From assembly GCF_025808395.1 (NCBI RefSeq), contig NZ_CP075524.1, forward strand, positions 1,178,001 through 1,242,000: a stretch of DNA of 64,000 nucleotides. The letters are read 5' to 3'. The DNA is from Microcella sp. GTDB taxonomy: Bacteria; Actinomycetota; Actinomycetes; Actinomycetales; Microbacteriaceae. This document shows positions 41,178 through 49,857 of the stretch, piece after piece (within the stretch, counting starts at the first letter, position 1; every line of letters begins with the position of its first letter). The position numbers and the translations under genes were made by a program. A model generated the notes under the pieces. The model did no database searches, was not told the origin of the DNA, and saw only the letters and a program-made list of their open reading frames with translations.

Positions 41178-42293
41178 ATGATCTTTCGCCGCCGGCGATC
41201 GTCGCACGACACGCCTCTCGCCGAACCCGTCACGACCCTCAGAGGGTTGTGGGTCGATCGACTGGGTCGGCTGAGCATCCGCAGCCTCCAGATCATGCTG
41301 GTGCTCGCACTCGCGAGCCTCGTCGTGCTCTCGCTCGTGGCCCTGCGCGTTGTCGTGATTCCGCTGCTGCTGGCGATCATCATCGCGTCGGCGTTCAGCC
41401 CAGTGGTGATGTGGATGCGCCGCCGCGGCCTGCCCGCCATGGCGGCGGCGTGGATCACGCTGCTCGGCTCGTTGCTCGTGCTGGGCGGCATCATCACCGC
41501 GATCGTGTTCGCGGTGCGACGACAGTGGTCAGACCTCTGGCAGCAGGCGCAGAGCGGTTTCGATCAGCTGCTCGACTGGGTGCAATCACTGCCGTTCGAT
41601 GTCGATGAGTTCGATGTCGAGTCGCTTCGCGACGACCTCATCGCCTTCGTCACGAGCGCCGAGTTCGGCTCGGGAGCACTGTCGGGCGCCGTGGCCGTCG
41701 GAGAGTTCGTTGCCGGGGTCTTGATCTTCGTGGTGGTGCTGTTCTTCTTGCTCAAAGATGGCGACCACATCTGGCAGTTCATGCTGCGACCGTTCCGAGG
41801 GGTTCGGCGCGCGCGCGGAGAACGCATCGGCACCACTGCTGTGACGACGCTCGGCGGCTATATTCGCGGCACCTCGATCGTCGCGCTCGTCGACGCCGTC
41901 GCCATCGGGCTGGCGCTTGTGATTCTGCAGGTGCCCCTCGCCCTGCCGCTCGCCGTGATCGTCTTCATCGCAGCCTTCATCCCCCTCGTCGGCGCTACCG
42001 TGGCCGGAACCCTGGCCGCGCTCGTCGCACTCGTCGCCAACGGCCCCCTCATCGCTCTGATCGTCGTCATCGTCGTGATCGCCGTCAATCAGCTCGAAGG
42101 CGACCTCTTGCAGCCGGTCGTCATGGCGAAGACGATGAAGCTGCACCCCCTCGCGGTGCTGCTCGCTCTCAGTGCTGGCACCATTCTGGGCGGGGTGATC
42201 GGCGCGATTCTCTCGGTGCCGATCGCCGCGACGGCGTGGGCCATCGTCAAGACCTGGGACGACCCAGCGAACGCACCGCCTGCTCGGTCGTGA
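41178..42293 (+). CDS. AI-2E family transporter
   Basis: 371 residues from the ATG at 41178; a GTG at 41175 is also in frame. Seven to eight hydrophobic segments and the family motif 'LEGDLLQPVVMAKTMKLHPLAVLLAL' identify the AI-2E/YdgG family. Members export peptides, signals or ions. The central soluble loop ('QSLPFDVDEFDVESLRDDL') is typical. Its 3' end overlaps the convergent isochorismatase gene by 47 bp, the largest such overlap in the window. Confidence 0.93.
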   Translation: MIFRRRRSSHDTPLAEPVTTLRGLWVDRLGRLSIRSLQIMLVLALASLVVLSLVALRVVVIPLLLAIIIASAFSPVVMWMRRRGLPAMAAAWITLLGSLLVLGGIITAIVFAVRRQWSDLWQQAQSGFDQLLDWVQSLPFDVDEFDVESLRDDLIAFVTSAEFGSGALSGAVAVGEFVAGVLIFVVVLFFLLKDGDHIWQFMLRPFRGVRRARGERIGTTAVTTLGGYIRGTSIVALVDAVAIGLALVILQVPLALPLAVIVFIAAFIPLVGATVAGTLAALVALVANGPLIALIVVIVVIAVNQLEGDLLQPVVMAKTMKLHPLAVLLALSAGTILGGVIGAILSVPIAATAWAIVKTWDDPANAPPARS

Positions 42294-42816
42294 TGACGGT
42301 GGCGAACTCGCCGTGCAGACTCGCCGCTGCCGCGCGCGCCACCTGTTCGGCCGCGATCACCGAACCGTCAGGCAGCGCGCGGTCGTGGCAGTGGGTGGCG
42401 TCGAGCACGAAGTCGACGTCATAGCCGAGGTTGCCGGCCATGCGGGCCGTGGTCGAGCAGCAGTGGTCTGTCGTGATGCCGCAGATCGTCAGGTGGCGAG
42501 CGCCGCGGCTCTGCAACCACGCGTGCAGATCAGGGTCGCCGTAGAAGGCCGAGTTGACGCTCTTGGTGACGAGCAGCTCGTGGCGGCCATCCACACCATC
42601 GTGGAATGCGTTGCCCGGCGCGCCCGGCGCGAGCGGCGACCCTGGCTCGATCGAGTCGTGCCGCACGAGCACGATGGGCTGCTCAGCGGCGCGCCAGACG
42701 TCGATCAGGCGCACGATGTTCGCTTCGGCATCGGGGTTGTCGCGCGGCCCCCACGCTGGGTCGGCGAAGGCCTTCTGCGCATCGACGACGATGAGCACGC
42801 GCTCGGGTGAGGTCAT
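42247..42816 (-). CDS. Isochorismatase-family cysteine hydrolase
   Basis: 189 residues from the ATG at 42816. The catalytic triad of the family is visible: Asp in 'IVVDAQKAFADP', Lys in 'LVTKSVNSAFYG', and Cys in 'GITTDHCCSTTARMAGNLGYDV'. A cis-peptide-bearing 'CGITT' loop precedes the Cys. The substrate could be isochorismate, nicotinamide or an N-carbamoyl compound; no siderophore genes are nearby. Confidence 0.92.
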   Translation of the reverse strand: MTSPERVLIVVDAQKAFADPAWGPRDNPDAEANIVRLIDVWRAAEQPIVLVRHDSIEPGSPLAPGAPGNAFHDGVDGRHELLVTKSVNSAFYGDPDLHAWLQSRGARHLTICGITTDHCCSTTARMAGNLGYDVDFVLDATHCHDRALPDGSVIAAEQVARAAAASLHGEFATVITTEQAVRSLGRPRS

Positions 42817-42929
42817 GACCCGAGAGTAGCGCTCGAGCATTCGCCTCGCGGCATCTATCGCTCGCGTCGCGGGAGCGCTAGATTTCACACGCGCAGTCTG
42901 GCGCACACGGCCCGTCGAAGGGTGACCCC

Positions 42930-43559
42930 ATGACCGCTCGTTCTGCCGCTGCCGCCCTCGCGCTGGCAGCAATGCTCGCGCTCTCGAGCTGCGCCGCCGA
43001 AGCCCCTCCGGCTGCTGAGACCCCCGCACCGACCGTGACCGTGACGGTGTCGCCCAGCCCCGAGCCCGAAGTGGCACTCGGTGACTTCGGCTTCACCTAT
43101 TTCGGTGCTGCCACGATCGACGCCGCCGACGTGGCAGCGCTCGAAGCGCAGCTCGGAGCCGCTGTCGACGTGCCGGCGGAATGCCCCTGGTACCCCATGA
43201 TCGCCTCGCACGGCACCTACGCCGAGACGCGTGCCTTCTTCGACTCGCGCGGCGTCACGCCGGGTGTGCGCTTCTTCTACACGCTCGAGATGGGCGACGA
43301 CGGCGTCATGCCGCGCACCGTCGAGGGCGTCGGAGTCGGCAGCACCGAGGCCGAGGTGCTCGCGGCGTACCCGAGCGCGGTCATCGACAACAGTTTCGAA
43401 GACGTGTCGCTCGGCCCCATCAAGCGCATCATCGTCGACGACCCCGCCAGCGATTCGAAGTATGTCTTCGGCCTCTTCGAAGGCGACGAATACATCGGCA
43501 TCTTGCAGTGGGGCCCCGACGCGGGCGGGCAGTGGGCCCACCTCTGCCTACCGCTCTAG
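42930..43559 (+). CDS. Putative lipoprotein
   Basis: 209 residues with a lipoprotein signal: hydrophobic 6-18, then lipobox 'ALSSC' with Cys21. A Pro/Thr/Val-rich linker precedes a soluble domain with two further Cys ('PAECPWYP' and 'WAHLCLPL') that could form a disulfide. The segment 'GVGVGSTEAEVLAAYPSA' is typical of a small actinobacterial secreted domain. The function is unknown. Its 3' end overlaps the LacI regulator gene by 12 bp (convergent). Confidence 0.85.
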   Translation: MTARSAAAALALAAMLALSSCAAEAPPAAETPAPTVTVTVSPSPEPEVALGDFGFTYFGAATIDAADVAALEAQLGAAVDVPAECPWYPMIASHGTYAETRAFFDSRGVTPGVRFFYTLEMGDDGVMPRTVEGVGVGSTEAEVLAAYPSAVIDNSFEDVSLGPIKRIIVDDPASDSKYVFGLFEGDEYIGILQWGPDAGGQWAHLCLPL

Positions 43560-44594
43560 CGCAGCGGTCGATCGGCGGACGACGAAACTCGTCGCGAGCG
43601 GCGTGCTCACCGCGACGTTCTCGGGCTCTTCGATCGCGATGAGCAGCTTCTGCATGATGAGCGCGCCGAGGGCGGCGAAGTCTTGCCGCACGGTCGTCAA
43701 CGGCGGCAGCAGAAACTCTGCCTCTGGCACGTCGTCGAAGCCCACGATGCTGACGTCGTCTGGCACGCGCAGCCCCCTGGCGTCGAGCGCGGCGACGAGC
43801 CCGAGCGCCATGTAGTCGTTGGCGGCGAACACAGCAGTACCGGGCCGAATGTCGGTGAGCCGAGTGCCCAGGTCGAAGCCGCTGCGTGCCGACCAGTCGC
43901 CGTGCAGTGCTTCGACCACGTCGAGCCGGTTGCCCGCAAGTTCGTCTTTCCACCCTCGAATGCGCTCGATCGCGTCTGGGGCGTCTGGCGGCCCCGCCAG
44001 GTGAAAGATCTGGGTGTGCCCGAGCTCGACCAGGTGGCGAACGGCCGAGCGGGCGCCGCGATACTGATCAATCGAGACGACAGCGGGGCTGCGGCGAGTG
44101 GATGCTGCCACCGCGACGATCGGAATGTTCAGGTCGAGGCTCAGCACCACATCGAGCACAGCGATATCGGTGACCACGAGAACGATCGCGTCGACACGCT
44201 GTCGCAACAGGGCCTCGACGCTCGATCGCACTGCGGCGGCATTCGATTCGGGCAGTGTCATGGTGTCGACACTGAACCGGGCAGCACGCGCGGCGACATT
44301 GAAGTACATGGCCGTCGACGTCGGGCCGTATTCGGTCGAGCCCGGAGTGATCATGCCGATGGTGCGTGTTCGCTTGGTGACGAGGGCTCGCGCGGCGGGT
44401 GACGGGCTGTAGCGCAGTTGCGCGATCGCCTGCTCGACTCGCTCGCGTGTCGCCGGCCGCACGTTCGGCACATCGTTGAGCACGCGCGACACGGTCTGGT
44501 GCGAGACGCCGGCCAGCCGAGCCACATCGAAGATGTTGGCCGCGCGCGAACTCTTGTCGTCGGGTGCCGCCCGACCGTCGGCCTCAGTCGTCAT
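43548..44594 (-). CDS. LacI-family transcriptional regulator
   Basis: 348 residues. The N-terminal HTH is 'NIFDVARLAGVSHQTVSRVL', then hinge 'LRYSPSPAARALVTKRT', then a periplasmic-binding-protein-like effector domain ('GMITPGSTEYGPTSTAMYF', 'VFAANDYMALGLVAALDARG'). It is the last gene of the sugar-importer operon, overlapping the second ATPase gene by 11 bp. It most likely represses the operon through the palindrome at 51045-51062, with the transported sugar as inducer. Confidence 0.95.
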   Translation of the reverse strand: MTTEADGRAAPDDKSSRAANIFDVARLAGVSHQTVSRVLNDVPNVRPATRERVEQAIAQLRYSPSPAARALVTKRTRTIGMITPGSTEYGPTSTAMYFNVAARAARFSVDTMTLPESNAAAVRSSVEALLRQRVDAIVLVVTDIAVLDVVLSLDLNIPIVAVAASTRRSPAVVSIDQYRGARSAVRHLVELGHTQIFHLAGPPDAPDAIERIRGWKDELAGNRLDVVEALHGDWSARSGFDLGTRLTDIRPGTAVFAANDYMALGLVAALDARGLRVPDDVSIVGFDDVPEAEFLLPPLTTVRQDFAALGALIMQKLLIAIEEPENVAVSTPLATSFVVRRSTAALER

Positions 44595-46101
44595 CGGGCT
44601 GGGCTATTCGCGCGAGCAGCGAGTCCATGGTGAGTGCATCAGAGTCGATCGTGTCGATGATGCGCCCGTCGCGCAGCAATACGACACGCGATGACACCCG
44701 CAAGACCTCCTCCAGCTCGGCCGAGATGAAGATGACCGACATTCCATTCTCTGCCAGTTCTCCGACCAGACGTTGCACTTCGACTTTGGCGCCGATATCG
44801 ATTCCTCGCGTGGGCTCGTCGAGAATGAGCACTCGGGGGGCGAGAGCGAGCAGGCGTGCGAGCAGCACCTTCTGCTGGTTGCCCCCCGACAGCGCGCCAG
44901 CCGGCAACTCTGCCGAAGCGGTGCGAATGCCGAGCGCCTCGATCCAGCTCGCGGCGAGTTCTCGCTGGCGGTCGGGGCGCAGCCGGTGGAAGATGCCCAA
45001 TTGTGCCTGCAGCGCGAGCGTGATGTTCTCTCGCACGGTGAGCTGATCGAAGATGCCTTCTGCCTTGCGATTCTCAGAGGCGTAGCTGAGCCCGAGGGCG
45101 ATCGACTTCTTGATGTTGCCCGAGGGCACCCGTTGACCATCGAGCGTGATCGAGCCGGCATCGGCATGATCGATGCCCGCGAGCAGCCTCGCGATCTCTG
45201 TGCGGCCTGAACCGAGCAGCCCGGCGAACCCCAAGACCTCACCCTCGGCGAGCGAGAGATCGACCTCGGCGACTCGAGGCGACATGGTGACGGCGCGGGC
45301 TTCGAGAATCGCGTCGGCACTCGACACGTCTGACTCTGATCGCGCGGGCATCTCGAGCTCGAGCGAGCTGCGGCCGAGCATCTTCTGCACCAGGTCGATG
45401 CGCAAGAGCTCTTGGGTCATGTACTCGCCGACGAGCCTGCCGTTGCGCAGCACCGTGACACGGTCGCAGATCTCGTAGACCTGGTCGAGAAAGTGCGACA
45501 CGAAGAGAATGGCGACACCGCGCTCTTTCAGTTCGCGAATGACGCGGAAGAGCTCGGCGACCTCATCGAGGTCGAGGCTCGAAGTGGGTTCGTCGAGCAC
45601 CAGCACACGAACGTCTGATGAGATCGCTCGAGCGATCGCCACCAGCTGCTGCACGGCGAGCGAATGGCTCGAGAGCATCGTGCGGGGGTCGATGTCGAGC
45701 CCGAGCTCGGCGAGCACGGTGCGGGCTGACTCGCGCATCGCCGCCCAGTCGATGACGCCTCTGCGCCGAGGTTCACGACCGAGCATGATGTTCTCGGCGA
45801 CGCTGAGGTTGGGCAGCAGGTCGATCTCTTGGTACACCGTGCGGATGCCGGCGCGTTGCGCATCGGCCGGCGTCGCGAAGGTCACGACCTCGCCGCCCAG
45901 CCGCACCGTGCCCGCGTCGAGCCGGATCGCGCCCGTGATGCCTTTGATGAGGGTCGACTTTCCGGCGCCGTTCTCACCCATGAGCGAGTGCACTTCGCCC
46001 GGGAACATTCTGAAGTCGACATCGTCGAGCGCGGGCTCGTGGTGAAAGCGCACAGAGGCGCTCGTCACCTCAATCACCGGCGTCGCCGCGATCGATGTCA
46101 T
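44584..46101 (-). CDS. Sugar ABC transporter ATP-binding protein, second copy
   Basis: 505 residues from the ATG at 46101. Two fused ATPase halves: canonical P-loop 'GENGAGKST' with 'LDEPTSSLD' in the first, and the degenerate 'GLLGSGRTE' loop with 'LSGGNQQKVLLARLL' in the second. This is the RbsA/YtfR layout. It is one of two full ATPase genes in this operon; the other is at 48210. The two are clearly related but diverged, so this one may pair with a different membrane partner or replace the first under some condition. Confidence 0.95.
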   Translation of the reverse strand: MTSIAATPVIEVTSASVRFHHEPALDDVDFRMFPGEVHSLMGENGAGKSTLIKGITGAIRLDAGTVRLGGEVVTFATPADAQRAGIRTVYQEIDLLPNLSVAENIMLGREPRRRGVIDWAAMRESARTVLAELGLDIDPRTMLSSHSLAVQQLVAIARAISSDVRVLVLDEPTSSLDLDEVAELFRVIRELKERGVAILFVSHFLDQVYEICDRVTVLRNGRLVGEYMTQELLRIDLVQKMLGRSSLELEMPARSESDVSSADAILEARAVTMSPRVAEVDLSLAEGEVLGFAGLLGSGRTEIARLLAGIDHADAGSITLDGQRVPSGNIKKSIALGLSYASENRKAEGIFDQLTVRENITLALQAQLGIFHRLRPDRQRELAASWIEALGIRTASAELPAGALSGGNQQKVLLARLLALAPRVLILDEPTRGIDIGAKVEVQRLVGELAENGMSVIFISAELEEVLRVSSRVVLLRDGRIIDTIDSDALTMDSLLARIAQPDDD

Positions 46102-46147
46102 GGTCACATTGTGATGGATGCCCGGGGGGCGCGATACCGCACCATGG

Positions 46148-47167
46148 CTAGCCGCGCCCTGAACGCGTCACGATGATTCTCTGCACGACCACGAACACCA
46201 GCAGCAGCGCCCCGATCGTGATGCGCGTCCACGACTGCTCTGCACCGAGAAACGAGATGACGCTCTTGATCGTGCCGTAGACGAAGACGCCGATCATCGA
46301 CCCGAGCACATAGCCGCTGCCGCCCGTGAGCAGCGTGCCGCCGATGACGACGGCCGCGATCGTGTCGAGCTCTGTGCCCACCCCGTTGAGCGGGTAGCCC
46401 GACCCCGTGTAGGCCGCGAAGACGACGCCCGCGAGGCCCGCGCACGTGCCCGAGATGACGTAGACGAGCAGCTTGGTGCGCACCACCGGCAGACCCATGA
46501 GTCGAGCAGACTGCTCATTGCCGCCGATCGCGTAGACCGTGCGGCCGAACCGGGTGTACTGCAGCACCATGGCGGCCGCGAGCACCGTGAGCAGGGCGAT
46601 GATGCCGGTCGGCGTGATGTACCACTCGCCCAACCGCAGCCGCGTCGACTGCAACCACAGAATCGACGGGTCTTCGACGCGGATCGACGACAGGCTCACG
46701 ACGAAGGCGAGCCCCCGCGCCAGGAACATGCCGGCGAGCGAGGCGATGAACGGCTGCACGTCGAAGTACTGCACGAGCACGCCGATGAGCAGGCCGATGA
46801 GGGCACCGCTGACGATCATCGTCGGAATCACGACCCCCGTCGGCACCCCTTCACTCAGCAGTCTGGCGCACATGATGCCCGTGAACGCCAGCACTGACCC
46901 CACCGAGAGGTCGATGCCTCCGGTCAAGATGACGAAGGTCATCCCGACCGCCAGAATCAGCAGATAGGCGTTGTCGAGCAGCAGCGACGAGAGCAGCCCC
47001 GGGGTCAAAAAGTTGCCGAAGTAGGCCTGGGCGCCGACGAACATGACGATCAAGATCGCGAGCGCCGCGAACACGGGAATCCACGAGACGCGCCGTGAGA
47101 TGAACATGCGCGATCGTGCGACCGCGCTGTCGAAGGGCCGCGCTGCCTTGACGGGTGTGATGGTCAC
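46148..47167 (-). CDS. yjfF: Sugar ABC transporter permease, YjfF-like
   Basis: 339 residues from the GTG at 47167, overlapping the YtfT-like gene by 4 bp (GTGA). Eight to ten hydrophobic segments. 'DNAYLLILAVGMTFVILTGGIDLSVGSV' is the hallmark of ribose/galactofuranose-type permeases and resembles YjfF. The EAA-like loop region contains 'NEQSARLMGLPV'. It forms a heteromeric channel with the YtfT-like subunit. Confidence 0.93.
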   Translation of the reverse strand: MTITPVKAARPFDSAVARSRMFISRRVSWIPVFAALAILIVMFVGAQAYFGNFLTPGLLSSLLLDNAYLLILAVGMTFVILTGGIDLSVGSVLAFTGIMCARLLSEGVPTGVVIPTMIVSGALIGLLIGVLVQYFDVQPFIASLAGMFLARGLAFVVSLSSIRVEDPSILWLQSTRLRLGEWYITPTGIIALLTVLAAAMVLQYTRFGRTVYAIGGNEQSARLMGLPVVRTKLLVYVISGTCAGLAGVVFAAYTGSGYPLNGVGTELDTIAAVVIGGTLLTGGSGYVLGSMIGVFVYGTIKSVISFLGAEQSWTRITIGALLLVFVVVQRIIVTRSGRG

Positions 47168-48213
47168 GAGGCCACCTCTGCATTCGGGGGCGTGGGCGTC
47201 GAGGTGCGTCGAGTGAGCCAGTTCGTCAGTCGACCGGCACCGTCGCGCACTCGCCGCGACTGCACGAGCACGACGAGGATGACGACGGCCGCCATGAAGA
47301 CGGGGCTCACCGCGGGCGGAACGCCGAGGAAGGTGATGGTCGACTTGAGAGTCTGGATGGTGAAGACGCCGATGACCGTACCGGCGATGCTGAACTTGCC
47401 GCCGGCGAGCGACGTGCCGCCGAGCACCACGGCCAGAATCGCATCGAGCTCGATGTAGAGCCCTGCCGCATTCGCGTCGGCGGCCATGATGTTCGAGCTG
47501 TACAAGATGCCGGCGAATCCGGCGAGCAGGCCGCTCGTGGCGTACGCGCCCCACGTGATGCCGCGCGACCTGACCCCGGCGAGCCGACTGGCCTCGGGGT
47601 TGATGCCGACTGCTTCAGTGAGCATCCCGAGCGCTGTTCGCCGCTGCACGAGCGTGACGATGATGATCGCCGCGACCGAGACGTACAGCGCGAACGGCAG
47701 GCCGAAGACGTAGCCCTGCGAGATGAACTTGTACGGCGCGCTGTTGATCGTCGTGATGAAGCCGCCCGTGATCAGCAGCGCGATGCCGCGACCCGCGAGC
47801 ATGAGCACGAGCGTGGCGATGATGGGTTGAATGCCGAGCACCGCCACGAGAAACCCGTTCCAGGCTCCGAGAATGAAGGTGGTGAGCACGCCAGCCGTGA
47901 TCGCGAGCAGCACGACGCCGAGATTCTCAGGCTCGGGCGACGCCTGAATGATGGTGAGCGCGACCGCGCCCGAGACCGCCATGAGGGCGCCGACCGACAG
48001 ATCGATGCCGCGGGTGGCGATGACGATGGTCATGCCGAGCGCGACAAGCATGAGCGGTGCGCTGTTGCGCAAGATGTCGATGAGCGCGCCGTAGAGCTGA
48101 CCGTCTTGCACGGTGACGCGCAAAAAGCTCGGCCGAGAGATCGTGTTGACGGCGACGAGAGTGAAGAGAGCGACGAGTGCCCAGAAGATGCGGTGTCTCA
48201 CGATCGTCTTCAT
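47164..48213 (-). CDS. ytfT: Sugar ABC transporter permease, YtfT-like
   Basis: 349 residues. The conserved block 'PLMLVALGMTIVIATRGIDLSVGALMAVSG' is typical of BPD_transp_2 sugar permeases. The coupling loop is 'AVGINPEASRLAGVRSRGI'. It overlaps the ATPase gene at 48210 by 4 bp and the YjfF-like gene by 4 bp, so all four cistrons are translationally linked. Confidence 0.93.
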   Translation of the reverse strand: MKTIVRHRIFWALVALFTLVAVNTISRPSFLRVTVQDGQLYGALIDILRNSAPLMLVALGMTIVIATRGIDLSVGALMAVSGAVALTIIQASPEPENLGVVLLAITAGVLTTFILGAWNGFLVAVLGIQPIIATLVLMLAGRGIALLITGGFITTINSAPYKFISQGYVFGLPFALYVSVAAIIIVTLVQRRTALGMLTEAVGINPEASRLAGVRSRGITWGAYATSGLLAGFAGILYSSNIMAADANAAGLYIELDAILAVVLGGTSLAGGKFSIAGTVIGVFTIQTLKSTITFLGVPPAVSPVFMAAVVILVVLVQSRRVRDGAGRLTNWLTRRTSTPTPPNAEVAS

Positions 48214-49745
48214 GCCACGTTCTCCTGGGCCTCTTGCGCGATGAAGTCGATGATGTCGTCGACTTCGCTGTCGCTCGACGTGAGTTCGCCGATTATACGT
48301 CGATCTCTCATCACGACGACCCTCTGGGCCAGCCGCAGCACCTCTTCGAGCTCTGACGAGATGAAGAAGACCGAGAGGCCCTGCTCTGCCAGCTCGGCGA
48401 CCTTGCGCTGAATGTCGGCCTTGGCGCCGATGTCGATGCCGCGCGTGGGCTCATCGAGAATGATCAATTGCGGTGCCGTGGCGAGCCAGCGAGCCAGCAG
48501 CACCTTCTGCTGGTTGCCGCCCGATAGGTTGCGCACGAGACGCTGGGGGTCGGCCGGCCGCACGCCGAGTGCGGCCATGTAGTCACCCACGATCGCGTCT
48601 TTCTCGCTGCCCCGCACCTGGCGCAGCCAGCCCCGCTGGGCTTGAATGCCGAGCACGATGTTCTCGGCGACGGTGAGGTCGCCGATGATGCCCTCTGCAC
48701 GTCGATCCTCAGACGAGAACGCGATGCGGTGGTCGATCGCATGACGCGGTGTGGTGATCTTCGTCGCCGACGTGCCGATCTCGACACTGCCGCTGTCAGC
48801 GCGATCAGCGCCGTAGAGCAGGCGCATGAGCTCGGTGCGGCCAGAGCCGAGCAGCCCGGCGATGCCGACCACCTCACCGCGGTAGATCGACACGTCGCTA
48901 GGAGCGATCGCACCCTTGCGGCCGACGCCCGTGGCGCGCAGCACGGGCGGCGTCGTGCGGTCGATCGGTCGATGCGCCGTGCTCGAGATGGCCTCGAGGT
49001 CGTCGAGCACACGGCCGATCATGTGCGAGATCAGCTCGGCGCGGGGCAGCTCGGCTGCGAGGTATTCGCCGACGAGCGCGCCGTTTCTCAGCACCGTGAT
49101 GCGGTCAGACACCTCGTAGACCTGGTCGAGAAAGTGGGTGACGAAGAGAATCGCGACGCCCCGGTCGCGCAGGTCTCTGATGACGCCGAAGAGCTGCTCG
49201 ACCTCGCCGCGGTCGAGGCTCGACGTGGGTTCGTCGAGCACGAGCACGCTGCAGTCGGTGACCATGGCACGACTGATCGCGACGAGCTGCTGCACGGCGA
49301 TCGAGTGCATGCCCAGCACCGACTGCGTGTCGATGTGCAGCCCGAGCGCCTGAAGATGACGAGCGGCTTCTGCGTGGGTGCGCGGCCAGTCGATGCGGCC
49401 AGCGCGTCGAACCTCATGACCGAGCATGACGTTCTCGCCGACCGAGAGGTTCGTGCACAGGTTGACCTCTTGGTAGACCGTCGAGATGCCGGCGAGCTGC
49501 GCATCGGCCGTGGTGCGAAACACTCGTCGGGCGCCGTTGACCGTGATCGTGCCGCTGTCGATCGGGTAGACCCCGGTGAGCGCCTTGATCAGGGTCGACT
49601 TGCCTGCGCCGTTCTCGCCCATGAGGGTGTGCACTTCTCCGCGGCGAAGGGCGAAGTCGACGTCATCGAGCGCCTTGACTCCGGGAAAGCTGATGCTGAT
49701 TCCTCGCATGTCGACGATGGGTGGCACTTCGGTGTGCGCAGGCAT
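48210..49745 (-). CDS. ytfR: Sugar ABC transporter ATP-binding protein, YtfR-like
   Basis: 511 residues from the ATG at 49745. The first half has 'GENGAGKST', Q-loop 'STVYQEVNLCTNLSVGENV' and 'LDEPTSSLD'. The second half has the degenerate P-loop 'GLLGSGRTE' and the signature 'NLSGGNQQKVLLARWLA'. The order after the binding-protein gene matches the galactofuranose importer ytfQ-ytfR-ytfT-yjfF. A 14-bp stem-loop in the 112-bp gap separates it from the binding-protein gene. Confidence 0.95.
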   Translation of the reverse strand: MPAHTEVPPIVDMRGISISFPGVKALDDVDFALRRGEVHTLMGENGAGKSTLIKALTGVYPIDSGTITVNGARRVFRTTADAQLAGISTVYQEVNLCTNLSVGENVMLGHEVRRAGRIDWPRTHAEAARHLQALGLHIDTQSVLGMHSIAVQQLVAISRAMVTDCSVLVLDEPTSSLDRGEVEQLFGVIRDLRDRGVAILFVTHFLDQVYEVSDRITVLRNGALVGEYLAAELPRAELISHMIGRVLDDLEAISSTAHRPIDRTTPPVLRATGVGRKGAIAPSDVSIYRGEVVGIAGLLGSGRTELMRLLYGADRADSGSVEIGTSATKITTPRHAIDHRIAFSSEDRRAEGIIGDLTVAENIVLGIQAQRGWLRQVRGSEKDAIVGDYMAALGVRPADPQRLVRNLSGGNQQKVLLARWLATAPQLIILDEPTRGIDIGAKADIQRKVAELAEQGLSVFFISSELEEVLRLAQRVVVMRDRRIIGELTSSDSEVDDIIDFIAQEAQENVA

Positions 49746-49791
49746 GTCTCGTGGTTCTCTCTGTCGTGAAGTGGTGCTTCGTGTCGAGTGA

Positions 49792-49822
49792 AGCGGGGGC
49801 CGGTCGGCGACCGGCCCCCGCT
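49792..49822 (-). terminator. Intercistronic stem-loop (partial terminator or mRNA stabiliser)
   Basis: AGCGGGGGCCGGTC (49792-49805) pairs perfectly with GACCGGCCCCCGCT (49809-49822) around GGC. It sits between the binding-protein stop and the ATPase start. Such hairpins let the binding protein be made in excess over the membrane parts. Confidence 0.8.
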
Positions 49823-49857
49823 CTGCTGGGTTGTACCGTGTCTCGTACTCGTGGTGG

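Noticed and set aside
40385..41497. N-terminal extension of the ECF sigma factor frame
   Set aside because: It is antisense to the DJ-1/PfpI and AI-2E genes; sigma homology starts at the ATG at 40384.
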